DNA of 64,000 nucleotides, taken from the NCBI RefSeq assembly GCF_000003815.2, contig NC_049982.1, positions 1,624,001-1,688,000 on the forward strand, in the 5' to 3' direction. Shown here one piece after another: positions 46,101-58,100 of the stretch. The position numbers were made by a program, and so were the translations under genes. The notes beneath the pieces are model-generated. The model saw only the letters and a program-made list of their open reading frames with translations, made no database searches and was not told where the DNA came from. How positions within the stretch are numbered: the stretch's first letter is position 1; the number at the start of each line of letters is the position of its first letter. Source of the stretch: Branchiostoma floridae (lineage: Eukaryota; Chordata; Leptocardii; Amphioxiformes; Branchiostomatidae).

Positions 46101-49100
46101 CGACAACTTGTCCAGGAATGACCTTGGCTCCAGGATAAAGGTCGGAAGGACGACTCTGGACAAGTCCATTCCTGGCCGCACCTGGGGGTGGTATAACAGT
46201 ATGAACAGATTGAGTTGATATGCAAAATAGATACGTTTGACATAAAACACAGTCGGAAAGCACTTGATGCAACCAGAGTAAGTAATAAAGGATTTTCCTT
46301 TTAACATGCTGACAAGCTCATATTGTTTGAGCAGTTTTGTTTGTTTAAACAAAGTTTGTTTACCTGTTTGATGAGCGTCCAGTTGATGTTCTTGTTTATC
46401 AATAAGCAGTTTTGTTTACTTGTTTGTTTGTTTGTTTACCTGTTTGATGAGCTCCTGCTGATGCTCTTGCCAAAGCTATTTTGTTTGTTTGTTTGTCCCG
46501 ATGATGCTCTTGTTTATTAATAAGCAGTTTTGTTTATTTGTTTGTTTGCTTGTTTACCTGTTTGATGAGCGTCCAGATGATGCTCTTGTTTATTAATAAG
46601 CAGTTTTGTTTATTTATTAGTTTGTTTGTTTACCTGTTTGATGAGCGTCCAGATGATGCTCTTGTTCTCGTCTGCGACCTCCTCTGTCTGACTGGCCCCA
46701 CCCTGCTGCCCCAGCTCCTCACAGGTGTTCTCTCGGTACACCGTCTCTTTGGGAGGCTCCAGGTCCTCCTCAAACACCTGATCGTGCTGCTCAGATGCCT
46801 CCGAGTCTGAACCCTTACTCTCTTTCTCATCTTCGTCTACAAGAAAAACAGGTTATTAAGTTAAGACACAGGTGTTCTCTCTGATCTCCTCAAACACCTG
46901 GTCGTGCTGCTCAGACGCCTCCGAGTCCGAACCTTTACTCTCTTTCTCATCTTCATCTACAAGAAAAACAGGTGAAGTTAAGACACAGGTGTACTCTCTG
47001 ATCTCCTCAAACACCTGGTCATGCTGCTCAGACGCCTCCGAGTCCGAACCTTTACTCTCTTTCTCATCTTCATCTACAAGAAAAACAGGTGAAGTTAAGA
47101 CACAGGTGTACTCTCTGATCTCCTCAAACACCTGGTCGTGCTGCTCAGAAGCCTCCGAGTCTGAACCCTTACTCTCCTTCTCATCTTCATCTACAAGAAA
47201 AACAGGTAAAGGTAAGACACAGGTGTTCTCTCTGCCTCAAACACCTGGTCATGCTGCTCAGACGCCTCCGAGTCCGAACCCTTACTCTCCTTCTCATCTT
47301 CGTCTACAAGAAAAACAGGTAAGGTAAGACACAGGTGTACTCTCTGATCTCTTAATTAGTCCTCCTCAAACACCTGGAGTATATATAGGTTATACTGGTC
47401 AGATGCATCCTATTCAGCAGTTATTCTCATCTTCATCTTCATCTTAGTTATAAAGAACTCTATACTACTGTGTAATATAAGCTATTGCCAAGATCTTAGT
47501 CTTGATTTCTTTTGTATGTACTGCCTTAGAACTTGCCATTCATTGTACCCATTCCAGTTGTTGTGCAATAAATATTGATTAATCTTCACATAGAATTGTT
47601 CACATATCTAAAACACTGACATATGGGATCTCATGAAGTTGTGGAGTCAGACCTGTTGCCTTGGCTACAGAAATTTGTATTTCTATGTTTTATGGTAGTG
47701 GACATCAGTCTATATGGGACTTGTCTATTGTTCATTAGTCATTTGGACTCTACCACCTCTGAGGGGTGTTATGACACAATGTAGCACCAACCTTTTTCCT
47801 CCTCTTTCTCTTCCTTCTCCTCCTCCTCCCCGTTCTGGGTTGTGATGGTACGACCCAGGGCCAGGTGCACCTGGAAGTGCCGCTCAATGTCAGACTCATT
47901 CCAGCTGCTAAAAAGACGAACAAACAAATAGTCATTTAAAAGAACAAACAACAAACAATGCTCAGACAGTCTGCATGGAAGTGTATTTCTGACATTAGTT
48001 AGAACAGTGAAGATTTTAAATGTTATATCCGATCCGTACAGAAAGACAAACTCTTACCAATCAAGAAGCCTTCAGTCAGTCTTGTAACCTTTCTCAAGTC
48101 AACAGTAACCCAAATCCATTTTACAATGCGGTGACACTACCAATACAACACACAACAAACCCCTTTTGAGCTTTTCTTTGCAGATATGTTGACAAAAATC
48201 TTCACTATGTTCAGCTACGCCAGGTTATAACAAATGTCTTACTGTGGTGCAAACTCTAAAAGTGAAAGCAACACAACTCATAATGACGTGACAACGATTA
48301 CATGTGGAATGAGGCTGGTGCAAGTGGAGTGTTTGTTAACTATTCAGGTGATCATGTGACGTGAATACACATAACTATAGTGCAGGCTTTTAGCTAGGAT
48401 TTTATAATAGGGAGTCCAAACTTATTGGTGAGTCACGGTAAGTGACTATTGTAGGGGAGGTCTGGTGGCATCCACCTTCCATGGTGCAGAGTTTTTTCAT
48501 GATTTTGAGTTTAAAAAGTGCGGGGATTCTTAGGTATTTCAAGAGGCAAAAATACTGTTCCAGAGGTCACAGTAGAAGACTGTGACCACAGATGACCTGG
48601 TCAATCAGAATTTCATGCTTGTCAGACGATTTTCTCGGTAGTGTAAGGGAGTCCAGGGGCATTAAATTTCTTGTTATTCTAAGAAAAGTGCGTCCAGATG
48701 ACGCGATGACGCATGCCTTGCTAAAAGCCTGCTATAGTGACTTAAGCAGTGTTAGCTTTTCGAGCTTATAGATCTTCAATTATGATGCCAACATTTCACA
48801 AACTTTTCCTTCAGTTTTAGGCCATGTTCATTAGATTATATGGATGACATCCTGTAATAACTTCAAAACTGATACGAGTGTTCAAAATAAAAGTTTGGAT
48901 ATAAAAGGTGTTTTTGTTATAAAATATACATGTATTGATTGTACATGTAAGTGATCAGGAAGATTGAGTGCTAAACCCACAGAGGGCTTGCGCTTTCACA
49001 TTTTACTCTGCATATCTTTGGCATACATTTTCTCATTTTGGAGCTGCTTTGCACTATTTACAGAATTTATGAAAACTCTTTTTTTACTAAAAATAGACGA

Positions 49101-52100
49101 AACTTGAAGCCTGCGAGTGTTATCCACATAATCACGTTAACACGGCCTTAGGAGTGCCGATAAAAACAAGTTAAAACCACTGTTCTTATAGAAGTAGGTG
49201 AAGGGGGGGGGGGGTCAAGCTTAGGAAAAATGGACACACACACAAACAAACAAACAAACAAACAAACAAACAAAAGCAACCCTAACCTGGGGAAGATAAG
49301 GTCATCACCACTGTGGAAAAAAAACAAGAAAACCAATCATGGTGTAAAATTTCAAGAAAACCCCAAGAATCACCCAAGAACAAATTATGAATCACGGAAT
49401 AACATCAAGGTCCTTTGTACACAACCATTAGTTAGTGTTTACATAAAAACAGACGTTTCAGTGACCGTCTGTCACCTTCCTCAGAGCAATTCTGACTGGT
49501 TTTGTTAGGCAACACGGTGTATTCCGTATCACCCGAGGTGCCAGCCCGACCGCGGGAAGCATTGCCTAACGGATGAAGGCCAGAGGGTGATCCGATCCGC
49601 GGGAGGGCTGGGACCGAGGTTGTAGTTTATCTATGTCATACCCACCTGGGAAATCGATGTTTTGATGCGAGATGCGCCAGAAGTTGAATAAATTTGGTGC
49701 CCTCGAACAAAAAGTGTTACAAACGGCAATGTTTTAACGTCCGAATCAGGTATTCGAATTGCCAACCGTGCCCCACTCGGCCCGCTTGAAATGGTTCGAT
49801 TTACTCGAAGGAAGCCTGTGTGAAACAAACTTCAAGACTGTGTGATACGGACAGTTATCACATGGTCTGGAACACCCGTATCGATTGTTTTCGCGTCACA
49901 GGTATGACATAAAAGTAGGTATTGCTCACAGATGAGTTTGTGACTGCATTGTAGACCCTGCTAGTGCTACATGCACCTCATCAATGTATTGTGTATTACG
50001 TTTGGGACAGCAGTTGTTAGCAATACCTACTTGTAGTGCATATCAGAAACAGTCAGCCCTAAGGATAGTGAGAGACGGTCACTGAAACTTTGATGGTGAA
50101 CTAAACGCTTGGTTGTCTACAAAGAACATGGTTAGTCACAATCCTTTATCAGGGCTCGAAATTCATTTTTGGGATTAGGCGCACTGGTGCACCCAGCTTA
50201 AGAAATTGGGTGCACCCAAAATTTTTTGGGTGCACCACTTAAATTTAAGTAGATTGTCAGAAAATCCTAATAATAAAACTTAGTTACAAGCTATCAAATT
50301 CTGAAACAAGTAACATTTTTATTATCTTTCTAACACTTTGATGTCAAGAATGATGTATACTAGCATACTTGATATCTTTCCATACATAAACCTAAGAAAA
50401 TACTTGGGTGCACCCTGTGCACCCACTGAAAAAAATTGGGTGCACAGTTCCAATTTTGGGTGCACCTGGGTGCACATGCACCCAGTATTTCGAGCCCTGT
50501 TTATGTACAAGACAATCTTAACAAGTTAGAAAAGAGGTGACTACCAAACATAACCTTCACCTTGGAATGTAAACATAACAGGTCAAACATCACACTGAAA
50601 TCATTCTGGTGTTTGTTAGTTTAGAATTTGCTAAAACTGTTATGACTTTGATTTAGATGCTCTGCAACAAAATCAAACCATTCTGCACAACACTCTTTAC
50701 AAAGGCTTTCAAAGGCTTAAATGTTAGAATAACAACAAAAAACACAAGACGTGCAAAGTAAACCTGTTTCATAGTCTTTTTTGCTGAATATTTAATAATA
50801 GGACACTTTAACATACAGGAGAAGCTTTGAATGTTTTATCAGGACCTGGTCGAAAGATTAATTTTGGGGTGAAATTTTCAATGTTTTTCCAATATATTTT
50901 TAAGATATCCAAGTTAAATTTTCACTGACAAAGGGATATCTAAAACCATATCGATTTGTTACTACTTTTGCTTAGAAAATAGCTTTTGTTATAAAGTTAA
51001 CTTAACTGTGACTTGACGGTGGATTAACAGTGCGGATTGAAGAAGGCAAAAACACCAAATCAAGCACACAAACAAGCAAACAAACAAACAAACAAACAAA
51101 ACAGGCCCTAACCTGGCACACGCTATCTCATCCCAACTGTGAAGGAACAAAACCCATCATGCAATTCTTCAATAACGTTTGTAAGTTATAAACTAGAAAC
51201 ATAAAATCTACTATGTCATGCACACAAGTAAGGTACCATTCCTGTATCATAGTTTTTGATGAACTGTTTGCATCACATGTTGCTAGTTTGCTATCACATG
51301 TTGAACCTTTTCAGTTGACTGAGTTTTGGACACTCAAACAAATTGTATTTCACTACAACAATATACACACGACAATTTGTTTTTAACTTATACCACAAAA
51401 ATAAAGCCTCTGATAGCGAGGTAGTGACAATTTCAACTGCTTCAAAATTGTTACAAAACAACATACTCACTCACACTCACAAAGTTCATTGAATTGCATT
51501 TCTTAAAATGTGTGTGAGCAGAAATAAAATAAGGTGTCATAATCAGGCCTAGGAAAAAAAATGTTGTGTTTCCTGTTTCCCTACCTTCCCTAGAAAAACC
51601 TGCCGACCCTAGACTTTTTTTTGGGTGGGCAGTGGAGTCACAAAGCTTCCAGTTAGAATTTTTATTCAGCCTGCTTCCTATTGAAGTAAAAACAGTCTGC
51701 TTGTCCTATCTAATGAAGGATTAATGTATCTATTGTGCACAAAATCAAAGTTTGACATTGAAAGACAAGTGTCCTCATGCATTTCAGTTTCCTTTGTTCA
51801 ACTGTATTGTAATATGTATCACTAGATTTTTGGCTAGCCTAAAAAAAATTTAAAAAAAAAAAAAGATATCCCCTACCTACCGACCCTAATTTTTTCAGGA
51901 CTGAAACAGGAAACACAACATTTTTTTTTCCTAGGCCTCATAAAAAAGTATAATTCAACACATCATGTGCAATGCCAAAAGTTGCTTCCTCCCCAAATGC
52001 ACCAGATTTTGTGGCCGCAAAGGATTTTGAGAATGATATAATAACTATACATATATGTCAGGATAGAGATTGTGATCTGGAAATATCTATCAGTAGAGAT

Positions 52101-55100
52101 CTTGATCAGAGATTCCAATCAAGATACTAGAAATAGGTCTCCTACTCGTAAAATTTAAGTCGATCCATACATGCATATGATCTAAAGTGACATGACTTGA
52201 AGTTAAAAAGTTATGACTGTCTAAGAAGTGAATGCCTTTATTAACAGACTAAATTTACAGACCCTAGATCTAATTTGGATCTCTCCAGGCAAGATCTAAT
52301 TGTATCATCTTCTCTACCCTGACATGTATGTACAAAATAAGAAGTCCTGAAGGTCATGAAGTCTGTGGAACTCACAGGGTCCTGGACTGCTGGTTGGGGT
52401 CGGAGGTGTCCAGTGTAGACATAGATTGCTGCCCATTTGTAGCGGCGTCCTTGACCATGGAGCGCATGAGCAGGCTGGAGCAGCGAAGGGACAGCTCCAT
52501 GGCATCCATCCAGCATCGACCTGGACAGTCATGAACATACACAAGGGTTTCATGAATTTCATGAACAACAATCCGGATGAAAATCAATTAATTTTCAACA
52601 ATTAAACGTTTTTTTAATGTAAAAGCGCCACCTACATCAGCTACATTTAGCAACGAGAAGCAGAACTCCAGTCAGAAGCTCTAAGGAAGGTGTCTGAGAG
52701 ACATCAAAATGTAAGCACAGTGACCACTAACTGGCTGTGCAAAAGTGTTCTCCTATTATCCCAATAATAGTATATTCTACCAACCTGATGAAACTATTTT
52801 TGAAAATAACAGAAAATGGTAGACGAATTTCAAAGACATCGGAAAGAAAATTTCCTGTTCTTTTTGAAGATTTTGTATCTCCTATTCATAACCACAATGT
52901 ACCACTACAGAAAGGGGTGTTTGGGACGTACCATCTGCATCAGTAGCAGCCCTGAGGATCAGGTAACTTGTGGGGAGGGGCTGGGTGATGGCAGGCACTG
53001 TCTCTCCTTTCGGGCCCTGATTACAAAACAACAATGACATAGTAGTAAATCAATCAATCAATCAGTCAATCAGTCAACCAAAAAATCAATCATCTGACTT
53101 GAGGCATCAGGTGTCAATGTAAGGCGACTGCAGACATTAAAAAAAATGTAACAAAATTCTTTGAAAGTAATGTCGATATTGTGTGAAAAGACAAGGCAAT
53201 GATGCTTATTGTTAATAGATGACCATATTTAATGGGAAACATTTAATGGGCCTTCGAGATGACCAGAACTACCTCCCTATAGCCCTAAGAACCGAACAGT
53301 ACAAAAGATCCTTTTTACCTGCCGCAGTTTTCTCCTGGAATCAACTTCCTTTGTCCGCCAAAACATCACCATCTATTAGTATTTTTAAAAGAGAACTGGA
53401 GTCTTTCTTTGACAGCCCGCCCAGACACACCCACTACTCCCATGGCCACGGACGCCCTGCAGTTCACTTGACCAGACTCAGACTCGACTTCAGCCAGCTA
53501 AACTCACACCTATTCAAACACCATTGTATATCTAGCCCTACTTGTAAATGTGGGAACTCAGACGAGACAACTGAGCACTACTTCTTGCACTGCGAACTAT
53601 ACAATAGCGAAAGGACTCATATGTTGCACTCTATATCCCTTTTATTCAAATACAATTCAATCTCTACAACTGGATAAAAAACGGATATTTACTTCCGGAC
53701 GTTTCGAGTGACATCCATCACTCTTCATCAGCAAAAGCAGAATGAACTAGTCAGAACAATTCAATGCCAGTACAGCTAACTAGAAAAACTGGTTTAACCA
53801 CTAAATCGTTAGGATCATATGCAAAAGGTTACACAAATGTAAATCATGTTAGGATAGTTCCTATGGTCAGACAATACCATAGGAAATTTAATGTTGATTT
53901 AAGTCACAGGTTTGGAGAGACTATGATATGTTTTACAACTAAATATATAGATTTAAATGGAGTCTGATATATGGAATGATTTCAGCTGTAGCAGCTACAT
54001 CTCAAGAGTAGAATTTCTTTATCTAAAATCCTCTTCATTTCACCTCCCTCCCCCTGATGCTTCCTGNNNNNNNNNNNNNNNNNNNNNNNNNNNNNNNNNN
54101 NNNNNNNNNNNNNNNNNNNNNNNNNNNNNNNNNNNNNNNNNNNNNNNNNNNNNNNNNNNNNNNNNNATATGATCCTAACGACTTATGTGGTTAAACCAGT
54201 TTTTCTAGTTAGCTGTACTGGTATTGAATTGTTCTGACTAGTTCATTCTGCTTTTGCTGATGAAGAGTGATGGATGTCACTCGAAACGTCCGGAAGTAAA
54301 TATCCGTTATTTATCCAGTTGTAGAGATTGAATTGTATTTGAATATTGCTTACCTGGATGTCTAACCTTCATAAACGTATATCCCTTTTAAACCTAGAAG
54401 AATTACTCTCGCCTGACCCCCTTAACTCATCTGACAATACTTTATGCACCCTTCTCACTATGGGCAGCCCTTTCCTTCCACACTCGACAAATTGTAACAT
54501 CTTTGACTATGTTTTTAATTTTATCAAAATGACCGGAAGATTTATTTAATTTGATTTGAAATTGATTGGTAATGCCAGCCTTGTATGCGCCTTAGCCCGT
54601 TTTTGTTGTTAGTATTTATGTTATTCTTATGTTGCAAAATGATGTTTATGTTCATGTCATTTTAAGTTATACGTTTCGTTATAATCTCAATTTTGTTACT
54701 TTTGTTTGTCATTGTATGTAATATAGAGCAGAAGACCTCCATAAGCTCATTGTGAGCTTCTTGTCCAATGCTCTAAAAACGAATGCGAATAAAATAAAAA
54801 ATAAAAAATAATGGGAAACATGGCATGACATGGCAAGTGATATGAAATGAAGTTCCAAAATATGTTCTCCAGATTGTATAGAGCTGAATGAAACATGTTC
54901 ATTGTAAACAGGTTTTCATCAAAATTTGCCAGAGGGGACTTTTCATCAGATCTCAACCCTGCAGTGCCACCACTGGGTGCTAGGGGGCAGTGTTTTCCCC
55001 ACCTTGGATGCCCATATGGACTGGTCCAGAGGGTGGAAGACTTTGAAGCAGAACATTTTAACTTAGAAAAGGAAAGCTGTTACTCCCCAAAACTCAAAAC

Positions 55101-58100
55101 CAATAGGAGTGGTAGATTTTTTAACACTGCAGTGCCACCACTGGGTGCTAGGAGGAGCTGTTTCCCCACCTTGGATGCCCAAATGGACTGGTCCAGCGGG
55201 TGGAAGACTTTGAAGCAGAATCCGTTCATCTTGGAGGGTCGCTCGATGATCTCGCAGGCGTTGAGCAGGATGGTCCCGACCCAGGCGCCGTGCTTCGGCC
55301 CCTTGTAGATAATGAGCACTCCCGGCTTCAGCACGCACCAGTACTTCTGCCATCCCTTCAGTGTGCCTCGGATCTGAGGAGATTTTGTTAACAATATACA
55401 TATATATATACAGGGCTCGAAATTCATATTTGGGATTACGTGCACCCAGCTTAAAAGCTTGGGTGCACCAAAATATTTTTGGGTGCACCACTTAAATTTA
55501 AGTAGAATGTCAAAATAACAAAACTTAGCTATCAAATGCTTAAACAAGTAACATGACAGATATTTTCATAATCTTTCTAACACTTAGATGTCAAGAATAT
55601 GATGTATACTAGCATACTCGATATCCTTCCATACATAAACCTAAGAAAATATTTGGGTGCACAGTTCCAATTTTGGGTGCACCTGGGTGCACATGCACCC
55701 AGTATTTCGAGCCCTGATATATGTCCAAAGCAGTGGATGATGAAACAAATTTTGTCTTCATACATACATTCACACATTTTGTCTTCAAATTTATATGATA
55801 TACAACAAAATGTAATAAGACGTCACCATGATCTATCCAAACTTTCCCACATTCACAGAGGTTCTGAAAGTCAAAGCCACTTTTCTCTTAAAATTACAGA
55901 CCTCACAAATTGTAGAAAAGAGTGACTTATCATCTTCCTCTGTATCAAAAAAAGTCAAACCTACATACTATTAGTTAAAGCCAAGATGATAATTTTTTGG
56001 TCCAGTATTTTGTTATAATATGTACACAATGTCATATACATGTATGTCCCTTAAATATGTTTCTACTGTGTACTTACAATTAGCCTTTGGGCATGGACAT
56101 AAACTTTATTATATTTTCTGTGGGAGAATCATGATCTACTAGTGATTATGATAAATAGATTAAGACCTAAGACGGACAATTGCTTTAAAATGTGCACCTT
56201 CAATTCAATAAACAATAATGCTATTTCAATATGGTTTCTTCAAAAAGTATAACCAAGAAATTATCTGAAACTTTTCCAACATGACCTTCCCCCCACTGAC
56301 CTTGAGCCAATCTCTCAAGACGACCACGGACGGATCTTTAAGTGTGTTCAGGAGCTCCTTGGCCGCCCGTTTCTTCTCCCTCCGGTAGTTCTTCTTCTGC
56401 TCCTTGAGAGACTCCTTCTTGCTGAGTTTGGACCGGTCCGAGTCATCCTCATACAGCTTGGTTTCCGACTGGAAAATAAACAATAACAAATAATAAGTTT
56501 ATCTATTTTACATCGTTGTGCAAAAAGATCGAATTGCAAAGGATATTGGACGGAGTCTCAAGTTTGCGGGGATGGAGTCTCAAGTTTGCGGAGACGGAGC
56601 AAGGGGCCAGTCCCTGGCCTAGGCACTTAGGCAGGCAGGGTAGGCAACAAAAATCACCATCATCATGATGGTTCTCATGATGACAACTGTTTACATCTGC
56701 ATAACAAGGTCTCTTAAATAAAACTGAGGAGGTCATATCGATATCAGTGATCATTCCTAATGAAATACAGTTACTAGTACTTACTAGTGAATAAATGCAA
56801 GTTTCTAGTGAATAAATGCAAGTTTCTGCTCACTGGAAACATCTATAATTGCATATAAACATGTCCAAATATCTACTTGCAGACACATGTACATCTGTGA
56901 CTCATATAAGTGATCATTCCAAATAAAATACAGTTCAGTTGTACCAAAAGCTCCTTAATTGTACGGGTATACACAGTGAATGAACATATGTTTCCGCTCA
57001 TTGAAAACATCACTCATTGCGTATAGACATGTCCAAATATCTATACTCCCAGACACATCTACATGTACTAAGTACATTGTGTATCTGTCTACTACCAGGG
57101 AATAACAGATGACAAACAGGATAGTGAGTCAGTGAGTAAGGCTGCTCGAGCAGGAAGTGGTATGAGATGAAGTTTCATTCAAACAAAACTGGTATCTCAT
57201 CTGCTGAAAATCTGTGACAATGTCATGTTGATTTTTTTTATTCAAATACAATTCAATCTCTACAACTGGATAAAAAACGGATATTTACTTCCGGACGTTT
57301 CGAGTGACATCCATCACTCTTCTTCAGCAAAAGCAGAATGAACTAGTCAGAACAATTCAATGCCAGTACAGCTAACTAGAAAAACTGGTTTAACCACTAA
57401 ATCGTTAGGATCATATGCAAAAGGTTACACAAATGTAAATCATGTTAGGATAGTTCCTATGGTCAGACAATACCATAGGAAATTTAATGTTGATTTAAGT
57501 CACAGGTTTGGAGAGACTATGATATGTTTTACAACTAAATATATAGATTTAAATGGAGTCTGATATATGGAATGATTTCAGCTGTAGCAGCTACATCTCA
57601 AGAGTAGAATTTCTTTATCTAAAATCCTCTTCATTTCACCTCCCTCCCCCTGATGCTTCCTGGTTTGCCCCTAATTCCTGACCAAATCAGCAAAATTTCC
57701 CCTCGCTGTGCCCCAAACATCATTCCCCTAATCTCCTGCTACAGATTTATTGATTGGCTGCCTGACACAATCTTCAGCAGATGGTAGACAACCTCTGATT
57801 GGCTGCCAGCATGTAACAGGGCCGCTGATTGGCTACAGTGCTCTTACACCTGCACGAATCTGACATCTGCTCTCACAAGGTGACATATTGATCAGCTTTG
57901 ACCTTGAAAACAATCTTGTTCTTTTTTTTGCCTGAAAAGGGTCAAGTTCAGCTCTAAATCCCACCAGAAGGAGACTGGTAAACTCCCACGGGTAATCCCC
58001 AAAGGCAAAACATATTATACATGCTATTTACATATGAGAATGAAATAAAATAACAACAGTTTTTTTCTTGTCAAAGATTACAATAGTCTGCCTTCATGAT

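Larger units (their letters stand above)
53645..54377. mobile_element. Penelope-like element with inverted termini and 13-bp target duplication
   Basis: Perfect target duplication TATATCCCTTTTA at 53632-53644 and 54378-54390. Arms 53645-~53822 and ~54167-54343 are inverted copies, and the right arm is followed by a 34-nt tail (54344-54377). Each arm holds a hammerhead-like motif. No reverse transcriptase is left. The 100-N gap lies in the centre. The 67-residue frame in the left half is shared with the second copy but shows no known motif. Confidence 0.8.
53196..54812 (+). mobile_element. LINE 3' end interrupted by a Penelope-like insertion
   Basis: Left part (53219-53644) encodes a non-LTR C-terminus: [38 protein letters not shown] and C[16 protein letters not shown]. 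The frame resumes at 54391 ([18 protein letters not shown]) to a stop near 54549, and the tail ends with (AAATAAA)n at 54793-54811. Lies in an ORP intron, opposite strand. Confidence 0.85.

Noticed and set aside
46872-47327. 151-residue Ser-rich frame on the plus strand
   Set aside because: Antisense of the exon 9 acceptor array.
53764-53967. 67-residue frame shared with 57360-57563
   Set aside because: Identity is due to two copies of a transposable element; no known domain and no codon bias.
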